Origin: an uncultured bacterium
Lineage (GTDB): Bacteria; Verrucomicrobiota; Kiritimatiellia; RFP12; UBA1067
Length of the DNA: 64,000 nt
NCBI GenBank assembly: GCA_902799955.1
Contig: CADCCQ010000056.1
Coordinates: forward strand, 1 to 64,000
Reading direction: 5' to 3'
Part shown: piece after piece, positions 42,758 to 52,240 of the stretch
How positions within the stretch are numbered: the stretch's first letter is position 1
How the letters are laid out: each line of letters opens with the position of its first letter
The notes under the pieces: model-generated
What the model was told of the DNA's origin: nothing
The model's input: only the letters and a program-made list of their open reading frames with translations
The model's database searches: none
Made by a program: the position numbers and the translations under genes

Positions 42758-43666
42758 TCATGGCGCCGTTTCGGGGGCCCATGCAAGTACCCAGTTGATA
42801 ATCCGTGTCAATTTCTTGTGATCGTAGAAACACTCGTCGCTCTTGCGATACAACGCACGGCGGCGCAGTTCCTTTAACTTCGGGACGTCCTTTCGCGTGG
42901 CGCAATAGAGAATGTCGTTCGCGGCCTCTTGGCCGTAACTCAAATGCACGCCGTTATCCAGAATCGTCTTGTAGGCTGCGTTAAACTTATTGGCGTCCGG
43001 CTTGAACTTCTCCCGCATGCCCGCGGGCATTGCGCTCTTCGACGCCACAGTCTCCCTCATGAACTTTGCGGCGGAACTGTTCTTGTCTTCTGATTCAAGA
43101 AGCCTGCTGAAGGTTTCCCGAAGTTCCTGCTGCCCCTTCTTGCCCTGTGCGATCATATTCCATTCAATCGTCTCCACAAGTTGGTAGCGTATATCCGGAT
43201 CCTTCTCCACCTCCATCCGTTTGAGGAGGGCCTTGGTCATATCTGTGGATTCCGGCATGAGGAACCTGATCGCGCCGAGCGCATTCGTCCTGACAAGGGC
43301 ATCCGAATCGTTCAGCTTTTCGCAGAGCATCGGCACCGCAAAGTCGTCGAACAATCCGAAGATGAAATAGACTTGCCAGTAATACCTTTCCGGATCGATC
43401 TTGAGGAACTCCTCCGCGTCCTTCACCGCCGGGGCGTACTGGAGCATGGCGAGTTCCTGCATGGCGTCAAACTTCCGGCTCTCGCCCATCTTCGCCTTGT
43501 TCCTCCGATAGTACTCCAGGAAGGCCGCTCCAACTTCATCCCCTCCAATTACGATCAGGACACGCGAAGTCACATCATGAAGCCTTGATGTCGGATTGGA
43601 GGTCTTGAAAATGTCCAGCATCAGCGGCACCGACGAATCCTGCTTAGCCTGTCCGAGAAGCCACAC
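42758..43666 (-). CDS. HEAT-like C-terminal part, split by frameshift from the GH123-like gene
   Basis: The 302-residue frame begins inside the end of the upstream gene. Read one base earlier, the sequence continues as RLADK...DKVKYVWLLGQAKQ, so this is the out-of-frame continuation of that protein. It is alpha-helical with HEAT-like units (VPMLCEKLNDSDALVRTNAL, ALLKRMEVEKDPDIRYQLVE). No ribosome site precedes it. The break is at about 43683 near GGACAAGAAGACAAGG. It may be a mutation, an assembly error or a rare recoding site. Confidence 0.7.
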   Translation of the reverse strand: MWLLGQAKQDSSVPLMLDIFKTSNPTSRLHDVTSRVLIVIGGDEVGAAFLEYYRRNKAKMGESRKFDAMQELAMLQYAPAVKDAEEFLKIDPERYYWQVYFIFGLFDDFAVPMLCEKLNDSDALVRTNALGAIRFLMPESTDMTKALLKRMEVEKDPDIRYQLVETIEWNMIAQGKKGQQELRETFSRLLESEDKNSSAAKFMRETVASKSAMPAGMREKFKPDANKFNAAYKTILDNGVHLSYGQEAANDILYCATRKDVPKLKELRRRALYRKSDECFYDHKKLTRIINWVLAWAPETAP

Positions 43667-46600
43667 GTACTTGACCTTGTCTTCTTGTCCGCCAGCCGGA
43701 CGGCGACCGCCTCCGCGACCGCTTTCCCATTATCCCTGACGGTTTTCTCCAGCGAAAGCATTTCTTCTCGAGAGGTATTCTTCGACATTTTCAGAACGCG
43801 TTGGATAAATGCGTCCGCGTCAAACGTGGCCCCGCCGTCCGACACCGGCGGACGTAGCCGCTCCAACGTGACGCGGACGACGGAACGCCCGGGATCGGCA
43901 AGCCACGCCGGCGCGAAACCGGCGCCGGGCCCCGGCTCCGCCGAGCCGATCTTCGTCCCGCCGGCAAACACCTCCAGCCTCCCGCCCCGGCACACGTACT
44001 CCACGGCATACGTCCCGTCCGCCGCCCTCGAAAGCCGCGCCGCCTCGCCGAGCGCATGGTCGCGTCCGCTCCCGTTGGGCACGGCCACCGCCTCCAGCGT
44101 CCCGTCGCCCCTCTCCTCGACGATTACGGAAGGTTCCCTCGGCCTGCCCTTCACGAATCCGTCCGTGTATGCCGGGAAGAGGCGGAACGGCCCCTTCGCC
44201 CGGATCGACAGCCGCCAGCATTCGCCGCACGGAAGCCCGAAGCCCGTCTGACGGGGCATCCCGTCCTCTTCGACGACCGGCAGCGATCGGACGTTCCCGA
44301 ACATGTCCGCCGCGTCAACCGGCCCTTCCGACCTGCAAGCCCTCCACCATGCCGCGCGGAGCGGCGAACAGTCTCCCCAGAGTCGCGTGCGCAGGTCGCG
44401 TCCGTGCTTTCCGGGATCGACGGCGTCGTCGTACCTCATGTCCGGCACGGCAAGCGCCTGCGGATTCTCGATCAGTTCCTTCGGCACGTAGCGGACGATG
44501 TATTCCGCCGCGAGCCCCAGGTCGCCCGCCTGGTGCGCGAGCGCCGCGAAGCGCAGGGCGAGAGGCCCGCGCATCGCGTCCGGCATCGCCGCCCATACCT
44601 CGTTTGTAAGCGCGGCTTCCAGGCCGTTCAACACAGCCGGCCGCATCTCCTCTATCTCAGACGAATTGAACTTCACGCTCCACCACGGCCCGAGCATCGA
44701 CATCTCCGGGAACGTCCGCGCGCCGGACTCCGCCGCCGCGCGAACCACCTCGTTCGTCACGTAGTCCATCGTCGGCAGCGGAACAAGCCCATTCTGCGAC
44801 GCGAAGCGCGGCAGCAAGGTCGCCTGGCGCCGCCCCTGCGCGCGGGCGCGCGCCTCCGGCGTCGCGTCAAGCCAGTGTTCCGTCACCGCCATGTACTGCT
44901 GCCGGAAGTTGAACGGATACCAGCCGTTCTCGCCGTCCAGGGCGAAGTCCAGCGGCTGCGGCGTGATCGTCTCGCCGTTGACGGAGAGCGTCATCCTGCC
45001 GTTATGGATGTCGGCGCGGAGGCGTATCCCGTCCGGCCCGCAGGCGACATGCCGGCTCTTGACAAGCTGGCGCGGCGTGGGATCGAAGTACGCCGACCAG
45101 CGCATGTCGCGTTCGCCGGTGTTCTCCCAAACGGACACGTTCCAGTCGTTCGTCGCGCCGACGACGCGCTCGATCCTGAGGACCGGCATCCTCTGCCCGT
45201 ACTCCAGCGACGGCGCCCCGAGGTAGAACTCGAGGAAGGCGCCGCCGGACCTTGACTTGGCGTCCGCAGCCCTTGTCGGCTTCGCGGTGAACTCCGTCGT
45301 TCCCGTGAAGTCGCGCATGACGCCCTTCGTCGAATACCACACGACCCATTCGTCGCACGTGCGGAACGACGTCCGCGAGACGTCACGCGCCAGCGGGACC
45401 ATCCTTCCGCACGCGCTCCACCGCACGTCGCCGCACGTCAGCAGGTCGTCCATCATCGACACCCTCGCGCCGTCCTCGCATGCGTGGCGGTACAGCGCAC
45501 GCCAAACGTCCTCCGCGAACTGTCCGCGCGCCCTGCTTCCGGCCGGCGCGGCGTTGCCCGTCCTGGAGAGCGCCGCCACGGCGTTCGTGACGTCGCCGCC
45601 GTCGAGCTCGGCATACGCCTTGCCGAGCGCGGCGAACCGTTTCGGGTACCGCGCCTGTTCAAGCAGGAACGGCAGCCGCGTGTACATCGTCTGCCCCTCG
45701 TAGGCGAACACGCGGTCCGAGGCGTATCCGGCGTCGAAGCGCCTCTTCCAGATGCCGGGCGTGATGCGCCGCCAGCAATCCACCATCAGCGGGTAGTCGC
45801 CGCAGCTGTACGCCGCCGAAGTGAAGTCGCAGAGGATGTCGTCGCGGTCGCGCGGCGACTCGAGCCAGAGGGACGATCCCGGCTTCATGTACTCGCGGAT
45901 GATCCGAAGCGTCTTCTCGCGAACGGATTTCTCCTTGAAGAACAGTTCACGGGTGTCGAGGTTGCGCACGTCGCTCTCGAGGCGCGAAAGGCTGCGGAGG
46001 CGCAGGGACACGTTCATGGCGGGTATGCGCGTCGCGTAGTCGCCGTCCGCCGGCGCGATGCGGTCCAGCTCGTCGAGCATCAGCTCCGGGCTCCCGCCCC
46101 AGCGGCTCGTCAGGTGGAAGAGGTGCGAGAAGCGCAGGCTGTAGGAGTCCGGACAGGCGGCGATCCCCGCCCTATACCACGACTCGCGTTCCCCTTCCGT
46201 CGCGGACGGGTTTTCGAGCTGGACGAGCCGCGCCGCGGACGCGGGGATGTCGGGACGCAGCACGAACGCCTTGCGCAGATGGACCTCGGCGTCCCATATC
46301 GTCTTTTCGTAACCCTCCCATCCGTCCTTCGTCACTGTAGCGGCATAGCCGGTGCCGCGCGTGTTCCACGCCTTGCGGTAGAGAGTCCGTCCGCGCAGGT
46401 ACTCGATGAGCCACGGATCCACCTCGGCGGCGCGGACTTCCATCTGCTCCAGGAGAAGCTCGTTCTCGGCTGCGCCCCACTGCTCGACGAGGTTCGCGAC
46501 GAGATCGACATTGTTTGAGTTGCACACGGCGGGATCGGCTGCGGCGCGCACGATGTCCTCGCAGAGGTTCGTGATCGCCAGGGCGTTCAGCGCGCGGTCC

Positions 46601-48648
46601 CACATCTTGGCGTCCTCCGCGATTGCCGACGCCAGTTCCGCCGCGACAAGCGGATTCTCCTTCGCGCGGCGACCCTCGTAGAGCCTGTAGGCGTCTGCGG
46701 CCATCGTCTTCGGATCAAGGCCGGCCCTCTTGCGCATCCACGGTTTCGTGCGCAGTGCCATCGCGCGGTAGAGGAAGTGGACGGCATTCGTGTCGAAGTC
46801 GGAAAGCAGGTCCTGCTCCCAGTACGGCGTCATGATTCCGCCGAACCGCTCGCGGGCCTCGAACGCGACGGCCCTGCGCCCGCCAGGCGGCAGGGCGTCC
46901 GATCCCGGCAGGAACAGCGCTTCGTAGAACGGCGCGCCCCTGAGCCGCTTCACGTTGCGGGTGAGGTGGGCGTGTTCGGGCTGATCGTCGCGCACGGTTC
47001 CGTCGGGCGTCTCCTGTATCGGCGTCAGTTCGACCGGCACCTCCCCGTCATCAACGGGCGCGGCCGACATCGAGGCAAGCGACTCCACTTCGCGCCGGAA
47101 GGCGGCAAAGTCGAATGCGCCCTGCCGCGCGGCGCAATAACCGTATCGCGCGACGATGTCCTCGGCCTTCCGCCTTGTCGCCGCCCGCGACGCATCGTCC
47201 CCTTCCGTGCACATCAGACGAATCTTCTCCGCCGCCACGACGCCGGCCTTCAGCGCGATCAGGCGGGTGGACGGCTCCCCGTTCGGATAGACGAGGAACG
47301 TGTCTCCGGCCATGCGTCTCTTCGTGTCATACGAGGCGTCCTTGTACGGATCCTCCGGCCATGCGTTCGCGGCGCGGAACGTGAATCCGTCGAAGCCAGC
47401 CATCGCGGGATAGGCGCCGAGCCAGAACGCCTCGTCGTCGGAGCCGGACATCAGCGCGTTGGGACGGCTCTCCGCGCCGCAGACGTAGATTGTCGTCTTC
47501 ATCCCCTTCTCGCGTCGCGCGGGCAGCATGGCGAGGCAATCCTTGTCGAGATGTTTCAGGGACTGGCTGTAGCAGTCAATGCCGATACCGTCGAAGTCGG
47601 ATGCCTTTCGGTTGCCTGTCGCGTAAATCTTGAGGCCGGGGGCCGTGCGGCGGACCAGCTCGGCGACGGCGCGCACCTCGTCAGGCGTACGCTCGTCCAA
47701 CGCGATGTACGTGTCGCCCAACCACCCCTTCGCCTTCAGATGCGCGGCGAAATCGACGAGGAACGGGCTCCAGTATCTCTCGAATTCCGGCGTGCCGGGA
47801 AGCAGCTTCGCGCGGCGCTCCTTGCCGTCCGCGCCGCGCCACGTCGCCATGTCGCCCCACGGACACATCGCGTAGCAGGCGATCTCCGGGCCGATGCCGT
47901 ACATGCGCCCCATCATGACGTATCTGTCGAACACGGAGTAGTCGAACGACCATGAACCGTCGCCGTTCTCCTTGCGTCCGACCATCGAATGGAACCCGTC
48001 CTTGTACTGGTGGTTCCAGGGGAGGTCGGATATCGTCGTCGTGAGGGTCTTCACGCCACATTCGGCCAGTTTGCGGAATACCGTCCCCATCTTCACGTAG
48101 TGGATGCCGGAAAACGGTTTGACCTTGAAATGGCGGGCGATGGCCCACGGATGCTGCCAGAGGTCAAGGCAATATCTGCGCTTGGAAGGCTTCGGGAGTT
48201 CGCGGTCAAGGACGGTCACTTCCAGCGGCCAGAACGACTTGCGCCCCGGCTTCGCGTTCGGCGCCGCCGTCACGATGCAGAACGTAGGTTTCCGCGCCCT
48301 TTTCACCCCTGAATCGCTTCGGACGACATCTGGGCGGCTCTTCGTGTCCTTGCCGTCGGGCTGTGTCGCGTAAACCACGTCGTCGCAGTATGCGACGCCT
48401 ATTGAAACACCGTCGAAATACGGCGCGAACTGGGTAAGGGAGAGCGTGGCGAATTCTGCCCCCTCGGGAATCGGCACATACGCCGTCTCGCCACGCCACA
48501 CCGTCACTGAGAACGTCGGCGTGCCGCCGGACGTCGCCGCGCCAAGTGCCGACACAGCCGTGACCGCAAAAGCAATAGAGAGCAAGCCCCTCCACTTCTT
48601 CACTATCAGAGACGTCGCACGTCTACACACTTTCTTTGTCGTTGTCAT
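43621..48648 (-). CDS. Giant exported GH123/DUF4091-like protein, frameshifted at the end
   Basis: 1,675 residues. Signal peptide region MTTTKKVCRRATSLIVKKWR then a hydrophobic stretch. Residues about 150-520 match the GH123/DUF4091 beta-N-acetylgalactosaminidase-like fold (CLDLWQHPWAIARHF, FRKLAECGVKTLTTTISD, GDTYIALDERTPDEVRAVAE with a likely catalytic D-E pair, GIGIDCYSQS). Residues about 640-1,050 are helical, TPR-like. About 1,150-1,300 looks like a LamG/sialidase-type sandwich (DWNVSVWENTGERDMRWSAY). The helical end carries on in another frame at 42758. It probably acts on host glycans at the cell surface. A TAAAAT box 7 nt from the ATG predicts a leaderless mRNA. Confidence 0.8.
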   Translation of the reverse strand: MTTTKKVCRRATSLIVKKWRGLLSIAFAVTAVSALGAATSGGTPTFSVTVWRGETAYVPIPEGAEFATLSLTQFAPYFDGVSIGVAYCDDVVYATQPDGKDTKSRPDVVRSDSGVKRARKPTFCIVTAAPNAKPGRKSFWPLEVTVLDRELPKPSKRRYCLDLWQHPWAIARHFKVKPFSGIHYVKMGTVFRKLAECGVKTLTTTISDLPWNHQYKDGFHSMVGRKENGDGSWSFDYSVFDRYVMMGRMYGIGPEIACYAMCPWGDMATWRGADGKERRAKLLPGTPEFERYWSPFLVDFAAHLKAKGWLGDTYIALDERTPDEVRAVAELVRRTAPGLKIYATGNRKASDFDGIGIDCYSQSLKHLDKDCLAMLPARREKGMKTTIYVCGAESRPNALMSGSDDEAFWLGAYPAMAGFDGFTFRAANAWPEDPYKDASYDTKRRMAGDTFLVYPNGEPSTRLIALKAGVVAAEKIRLMCTEGDDASRAATRRKAEDIVARYGYCAARQGAFDFAAFRREVESLASMSAAPVDDGEVPVELTPIQETPDGTVRDDQPEHAHLTRNVKRLRGAPFYEALFLPGSDALPPGGRRAVAFEARERFGGIMTPYWEQDLLSDFDTNAVHFLYRAMALRTKPWMRKRAGLDPKTMAADAYRLYEGRRAKENPLVAAELASAIAEDAKMWDRALNALAITNLCEDIVRAAADPAVCNSNNVDLVANLVEQWGAAENELLLEQMEVRAAEVDPWLIEYLRGRTLYRKAWNTRGTGYAATVTKDGWEGYEKTIWDAEVHLRKAFVLRPDIPASAARLVQLENPSATEGERESWYRAGIAACPDSYSLRFSHLFHLTSRWGGSPELMLDELDRIAPADGDYATRIPAMNVSLRLRSLSRLESDVRNLDTRELFFKEKSVREKTLRIIREYMKPGSSLWLESPRDRDDILCDFTSAAYSCGDYPLMVDCWRRITPGIWKRRFDAGYASDRVFAYEGQTMYTRLPFLLEQARYPKRFAALGKAYAELDGGDVTNAVAALSRTGNAAPAGSRARGQFAEDVWRALYRHACEDGARVSMMDDLLTCGDVRWSACGRMVPLARDVSRTSFRTCDEWVVWYSTKGVMRDFTGTTEFTAKPTRAADAKSRSGGAFLEFYLGAPSLEYGQRMPVLRIERVVGATNDWNVSVWENTGERDMRWSAYFDPTPRQLVKSRHVACGPDGIRLRADIHNGRMTLSVNGETITPQPLDFALDGENGWYPFNFRQQYMAVTEHWLDATPEARARAQGRRQATLLPRFASQNGLVPLPTMDYVTNEVVRAAAESGARTFPEMSMLGPWWSVKFNSSEIEEMRPAVLNGLEAALTNEVWAAMPDAMRGPLALRFAALAHQAGDLGLAAEYIVRYVPKELIENPQALAVPDMRYDDAVDPGKHGRDLRTRLWGDCSPLRAAWWRACRSEGPVDAADMFGNVRSLPVVEEDGMPRQTGFGLPCGECWRLSIRAKGPFRLFPAYTDGFVKGRPREPSVIVEERGDGTLEAVAVPNGSGRDHALGEAARLSRAADGTYAVEYVCRGGRLEVFAGGTKIGSAEPGPGAGFAPAWLADPGRSVVRVTLERLRPPVSDGGATFDADAFIQRVLKMSKNTSREEMLSLEKTVRDNGKAVAEAVAVRLADKKTRSSTCGFSDRLSRIRRCR

Positions 48649-48655
48649 GGTTGAT

Positions 48656-48661
48656 ATTTTA
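48656..48661 (-). promoter_or_regulatory. Extended -10 box (TGGTAAAAT), predicted leaderless GH123-like gene
   Basis: The minus strand reads ATTATGGTAAAATATCAACC and then ATG 48648. The same arrangement is repeated at 42726-42731 and near 41697-41702. Confidence 0.6.
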
Positions 48662-48667
48662 CCATAA

Positions 48668-48785
48668 TTCTTTTAACTCTGGGCCGAGCGTCGTCCGCGA
48701 CCGCCGCGAACCGATGCACTCTGCCCTTCTAAAACAATAAACGGATTTCACGTCCATGGAATTCCAAGAAATCTGAAAATTATTA
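48668..48785 (-). repeat. Dispersed leader element, copy 4 (half)
   Basis: Shares GGGCCGAGCGTCGTCCGCGA and the following about 100 bp with copies 1 and 2. It lies upstream of the GH123-like gene as copy 2 lies upstream of the RHS gene. Confidence 0.75.
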
Positions 48786-48842
48786 AGAATCTTTGAACGC
48801 CCCTGGTAGTCAATTATTCCGCACGGCGATAGGGTTTTATGG

Positions 48843-48848
48843 TATAAT
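48843..48848 (+). promoter_or_regulatory. Extended -10 box (TGGTATAAT) for the restriction-modification gene
   Basis: TTTTATGGTATAATTTTCAC with 17 nt to ATG 48866, leaving a leader of only about 10 nt. Confidence 0.6.
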
Positions 48849-48865
48849 TTTCACCAGTCAAAACT

Positions 48866-51778
48866 ATGAAAACGAAATCGGACACGGCGCAGCGGCAGGC
48901 CGCACGGAAGTTTGTCGAATACTGGACGTTCCAGCGCGGCAGCGAGAAAGGCGAGGATCAGCAGTTCTGGAACTCGCTTCTCCGCGACGTCCTCGGCGTC
49001 GCCGACGTTGAACAATGCATCAAGTACCAAGTGCCCGTTCCCATGAAAGGCACGACAAAGTTCCTCGATGCGTGGATTCCCGAAACGCGGGTGCTGATTG
49101 AGCATAAATCCCGTGGCGTGAACCTCGACGCGCCGCAAGCGGGACACGGCGGGCTCACTCCATACGACCAAGCCGCAGAATACGACGCCGCCCGCCCGTT
49201 CGACGAAAAGGCGCGTTGGATCGTCACATGCAACTTCGACGAGTTCCGCATCTACGACCGCGCAAAGCCCCTCGCCCCGCCGCTCACGCTGAAACTCGGC
49301 AACCTCCCGAAAGAGGCGTACCGTCTCGCGTTCCTCGTGAACCCGAAGGAAAAGGCCATCGACCGCGAGCTTGAAATCTCCGTGCAGGCCGGAAGGATTG
49401 TGGGAGAGATATACGACGCCCTTCTTGAGCAGTATGATAATGTCCATGTAGAACATGTAGATCATGTAGAATTGGCTACGCCGCCTCAATCATCTACACG
49501 TTCTACATGTTCTACACGGATAAATGAATCTTGTCTAGCCGCGCTCAATCGCCTTTGCGTGAGGCTGGTGTTCTGCCTCTACGCCGAGGACGCCGGCATC
49601 TTCCCGAAAGACTGCTTCCGCCGTCTCATAGAGGCAACCCCCGCGCCGTTTCTCCGCGAAAGGCTCATTCGCCTTTTCCAGACGCTCGACACGCCGACCG
49701 ACAAGCGCAACCCCTACCTCGACGCCGAACTTTGCGCATTCCCCTACACGAACGGTGGACTGTTCCACAATGCAGCCGAAAGCGACATTCCCCCAATTAC
49801 GGACGACCTTCGCCAACTCCTCATCGGCGCGTCGCAATTCGACTGGCGCGACATCACGCCTACCATCTTCGGTGCGCTCTTTGAATCGACCCTCAATCCC
49901 GTCACGCGCCGTGCGGGCGGAATGTCCTATACTTCCGTCGAGAACATCCACAAAGTCATCGACCCGCTCTTCCTCAACGACCTCACGCGCCGCGTGAACG
50001 AGTGCATCGCGCTGCCGCCCGCGCCGTCGCGGAACAGGCGGCTTCTCGCGCTGCAAACCGAAATGGCCTCCAAGACCTTCCTCGACCCAGCCTGCGGCTC
50101 CGGTAACTTCCTCACGGAAACCTACATCTGCCTCCGTCGCCTTGAAAACCGCATCATCGCCGCGCTCCAGCAGGGACAGGGCGAACTTGACCTCGGCATT
50201 TCAATAAAAGTCTCAATCACGCAGTTCTTCGGTTTGGAGATAAACGACTTCGCCGTTGCCGTCGCCAAGACCGCGCTCTGGATTGCGGAATCGCAGATGA
50301 TGGAGGAGACGGCTGAGATACTGCACCGCGAACCCAACTATCTTCCGCTCAAGGACAACGCCAACATCGTAGAGTGCAACGCCCTTCGCACGGATTGGCC
50401 GCGCACCGACTACATCATCGGCAATCCGCCGTTCGTGGGCGCGAGAATGATGGCGCAGGGATCGGAGCAGAAGAAAGACATTGAAACGCTCTTCGGAGAC
50501 ATCAAAGACGTACAAGACCTCGACTACGTCTGCGGATGGTACAAGAAGGCCGCAACGACGGATGCCTTTTGCGCATTCGTCTCCACCAACTCCATCTGCC
50601 AGGGCGAATCTGTTGCCGCGATGTGGAAGCCGATGTTCGAGAGGGCGGGGACTGTCATCGACTTCGCACACCTCACGTTCCGCTGGGACAACGAAGCGTT
50701 CGACAAGGCACACGTCCATTGCGTGATAATCGGATTCCATTGCAATCAAGAATTGCTTTCGCTAAGGGGAGATTCGGAGTCTCGGAGTTTAGGAGAAGAT
50801 TCCAGAAAATCTCCAAGCCTTTCAAACTCCAAAACTCCCAGCAGCGAAAGCAAGTTCATCTTCGACAATGGCCGCGTCATTCCGACCAGCCACATCAACG
50901 CCTACCTCCTTCCGGCACCTGACGTTTTCATCGAAAACCGAGGCGGCGTGAAGACGCCCGGCCTCGACGCGATGAGCAAGGGCAGCCAGCCAACCGACGG
51001 CGGCAACCTCATACTCTCGCCTGTCGAGCGCGACGAAATCATCGCCAAGTGGCCGGACGCCGCCTCGTTCATCCTCCGCTACATCGGCGCGGACGACTAC
51101 ATCAACAACATCTTCCGCTACTGCCTCTGGCTTGTCGGCGTGGCCCCCAACCGCTACCGCCACATCGCCCCCATCATGGAACGCCTCGCGCGCGTCGCCG
51201 AAATGCGCCTCCGAAGCCCCACGAAGTCCGTGCAGCGCGACGCGGAGAAGCCCATGCTCTTCACGCAGATTCGCCAGCCGAAAACGGATTACCTCGTCGT
51301 GCCGGAAGTCTCCAGCGAACGCCGCAAGTACATTCCGATTGGTCTTATCAAACCTGATGTCATCGTCAGCAATATGCTGTACGTCATCCCCAATGCCTCG
51401 CCTTACCTCTTTGGCGTACTTATCTCAATCGTACACATGGCATGGATGCGCGTAGTTGCCGGTCGATTGAAAAGCGACTATCGCTACACCCCCGCCGTTT
51501 ACAACAACTTCCCATGGCCCGATCTCTGCGTCTCTGCGTCTCTGCGCGAGAAAATAACCACCACGGCGCAAGCCATCCTCGATGCCCGCGCTCGCTATCC
51601 CGAATCGTCGCTTGCCGACCTCTACGACCCGCTCACGATGCCGCCCGACCTCCGCGCCGCACACGAGGCGAACGACCGCGCCGTACTTGCCGCCTACGGC
51701 CTTGCGCCCGATACGCCCGAACCCGAAATCGTCGCCCACCTTTTCAAGCTCTACGCCGACAAGGTGAATAAAGCATGA
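48866..51778 (+). CDS. MmeI-like fused restriction endonuclease / N6-adenine methyltransferase
   Basis: 970 residues, the size and order of type IIL enzymes. The N-terminal nuclease has FLDAWIPETRVLIEHKS with D68 and E79-x-K81 in PD-(D/E)XK spacing. A helical linker follows. The methyltransferase has FLDPACGSGNFLTETY (AdoMet motif I) at about 413-428, FFGLEINDFAVAVAKTALW, and the N6-adenine motif IIGNPPFVGARMM at about 519. The target-recognition domain and C-terminal helices follow. Two low-complexity palindromic inserts are tolerated in frame (about residues 190-218 and 632-658). A single protein would methylate and cut; specificity cannot be read by eye. Confidence 0.88.
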   Translation: MKTKSDTAQRQAARKFVEYWTFQRGSEKGEDQQFWNSLLRDVLGVADVEQCIKYQVPVPMKGTTKFLDAWIPETRVLIEHKSRGVNLDAPQAGHGGLTPYDQAAEYDAARPFDEKARWIVTCNFDEFRIYDRAKPLAPPLTLKLGNLPKEAYRLAFLVNPKEKAIDRELEISVQAGRIVGEIYDALLEQYDNVHVEHVDHVELATPPQSSTRSTCSTRINESCLAALNRLCVRLVFCLYAEDAGIFPKDCFRRLIEATPAPFLRERLIRLFQTLDTPTDKRNPYLDAELCAFPYTNGGLFHNAAESDIPPITDDLRQLLIGASQFDWRDITPTIFGALFESTLNPVTRRAGGMSYTSVENIHKVIDPLFLNDLTRRVNECIALPPAPSRNRRLLALQTEMASKTFLDPACGSGNFLTETYICLRRLENRIIAALQQGQGELDLGISIKVSITQFFGLEINDFAVAVAKTALWIAESQMMEETAEILHREPNYLPLKDNANIVECNALRTDWPRTDYIIGNPPFVGARMMAQGSEQKKDIETLFGDIKDVQDLDYVCGWYKKAATTDAFCAFVSTNSICQGESVAAMWKPMFERAGTVIDFAHLTFRWDNEAFDKAHVHCVIIGFHCNQELLSLRGDSESRSLGEDSRKSPSLSNSKTPSSESKFIFDNGRVIPTSHINAYLLPAPDVFIENRGGVKTPGLDAMSKGSQPTDGGNLILSPVERDEIIAKWPDAASFILRYIGADDYINNIFRYCLWLVGVAPNRYRHIAPIMERLARVAEMRLRSPTKSVQRDAEKPMLFTQIRQPKTDYLVVPEVSSERRKYIPIGLIKPDVIVSNMLYVIPNASPYLFGVLISIVHMAWMRVVAGRLKSDYRYTPAVYNNFPWPDLCVSASLREKITTTAQAILDARARYPESSLADLYDPLTMPPDLRAAHEANDRAVLAAYGLAPDTPEPEIVAHLFKLYADKVNKA
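49437..49520. repeat. In-frame palindromic insert 1 in the restriction-modification gene
   Basis: CATGTAGAACATGTAGATCA on the left arm is mirrored by CTACACGTTCTACATGTTCT on the right. It encodes about 28 residues (VHVEHVDHVE... STRSTCSTR) between the conserved ALLEQYDN and LAALNRL segments. Confidence 0.7.
50761..50840. repeat. In-frame palindromic insert 2 in the restriction-modification gene
   Basis: GGAGTCTCGGAGTTTAGGAG pairs imperfectly with CTCCAAGCCTTTCAAACTCC. It encodes a Ser/Arg-rich loop (GDSESRSLGEDSRKSPSLSN). Confidence 0.7.
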
Positions 51779-52089
51779 AACACCGAGCAACAGGACGTCC
51801 AAGAGGAAGGCCTCCGAGCCTTCCATACGACCTCGCCGAACAGATACTTCGCGATCTTGAAAGTAGGATGGATCGCAGCACCATGCTTGTCAGGCCCGAA
51901 ATCGCGTCAATGGCGAGAAAGCTGAACGTCAGCCGCTCGTCAGTGAAAAGGGAAATCGTGAGCATCAGAAATAGCGGTTTTCTTGAACTCTGCCACATCT
52001 ATAAAAGGCCAACGGACAAGGTCTGCACCATCATGTACAGAATCCTTCGCCCCTCACTACCAAGCACCGACACTCATTGTGGCTCATAA
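51775..52089 (+). CDS. Small AT-hook / winged-helix DNA-binding protein
   Basis: 104 residues. Its ATG overlaps the end of the restriction-modification gene as ATGA. Residues 5-15 carry an AT-hook-like core (ATGRPRGRPPS). Residues about 45-75 form a helix-turn-helix (EIASMARKLNVSRSSVKREI, VSIRNSGFLEL). The coupling suggests a controller or accessory factor of the upstream enzyme. Its 3' end runs into a tandem repeat array. Family not named. Confidence 0.7.
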   Translation: MKHRATGRPRGRPPSLPYDLAEQILRDLESRMDRSTMLVRPEIASMARKLNVSRSSVKREIVSIRNSGFLELCHIYKRPTDKVCTIMYRILRPSLPSTDTHCGS

Positions 52090-52161
52090 TTCCCCTCGCC
52101 GTGGCTCAAAAATCCCCCTGCCGTGGCTCAAAAATCCCCCCGTAGTGGCTCAAAAATCCCC
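52077..52161. repeat. Four-copy tandem repeat GTGGCTCAAAAATCCCCC
   Basis: Four units of about 21-22 bp start at about 52077 (degenerate), 52099, 52120 and 52144. They begin within the last codons of the winged-helix gene. Spacing near two helical turns would suit binding by a DNA-binding protein. Confidence 0.7.
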
Positions 52162-52240
52162 CTCTCGTACCTACGCCTTGCGCCCAGCATACCCAGACCG
52201 AGATCGATGCTGACCGAAATTCTCATCGCCCGTTTTCGGG

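Noticed and set aside
43675-43695. Programmed ribosomal frameshift in the GH123-like gene
   Set aside because: The site GGACAAGAAGACAAGG lacks a clear slippery heptamer and no stimulatory structure was recognised; mutation or error is simpler.
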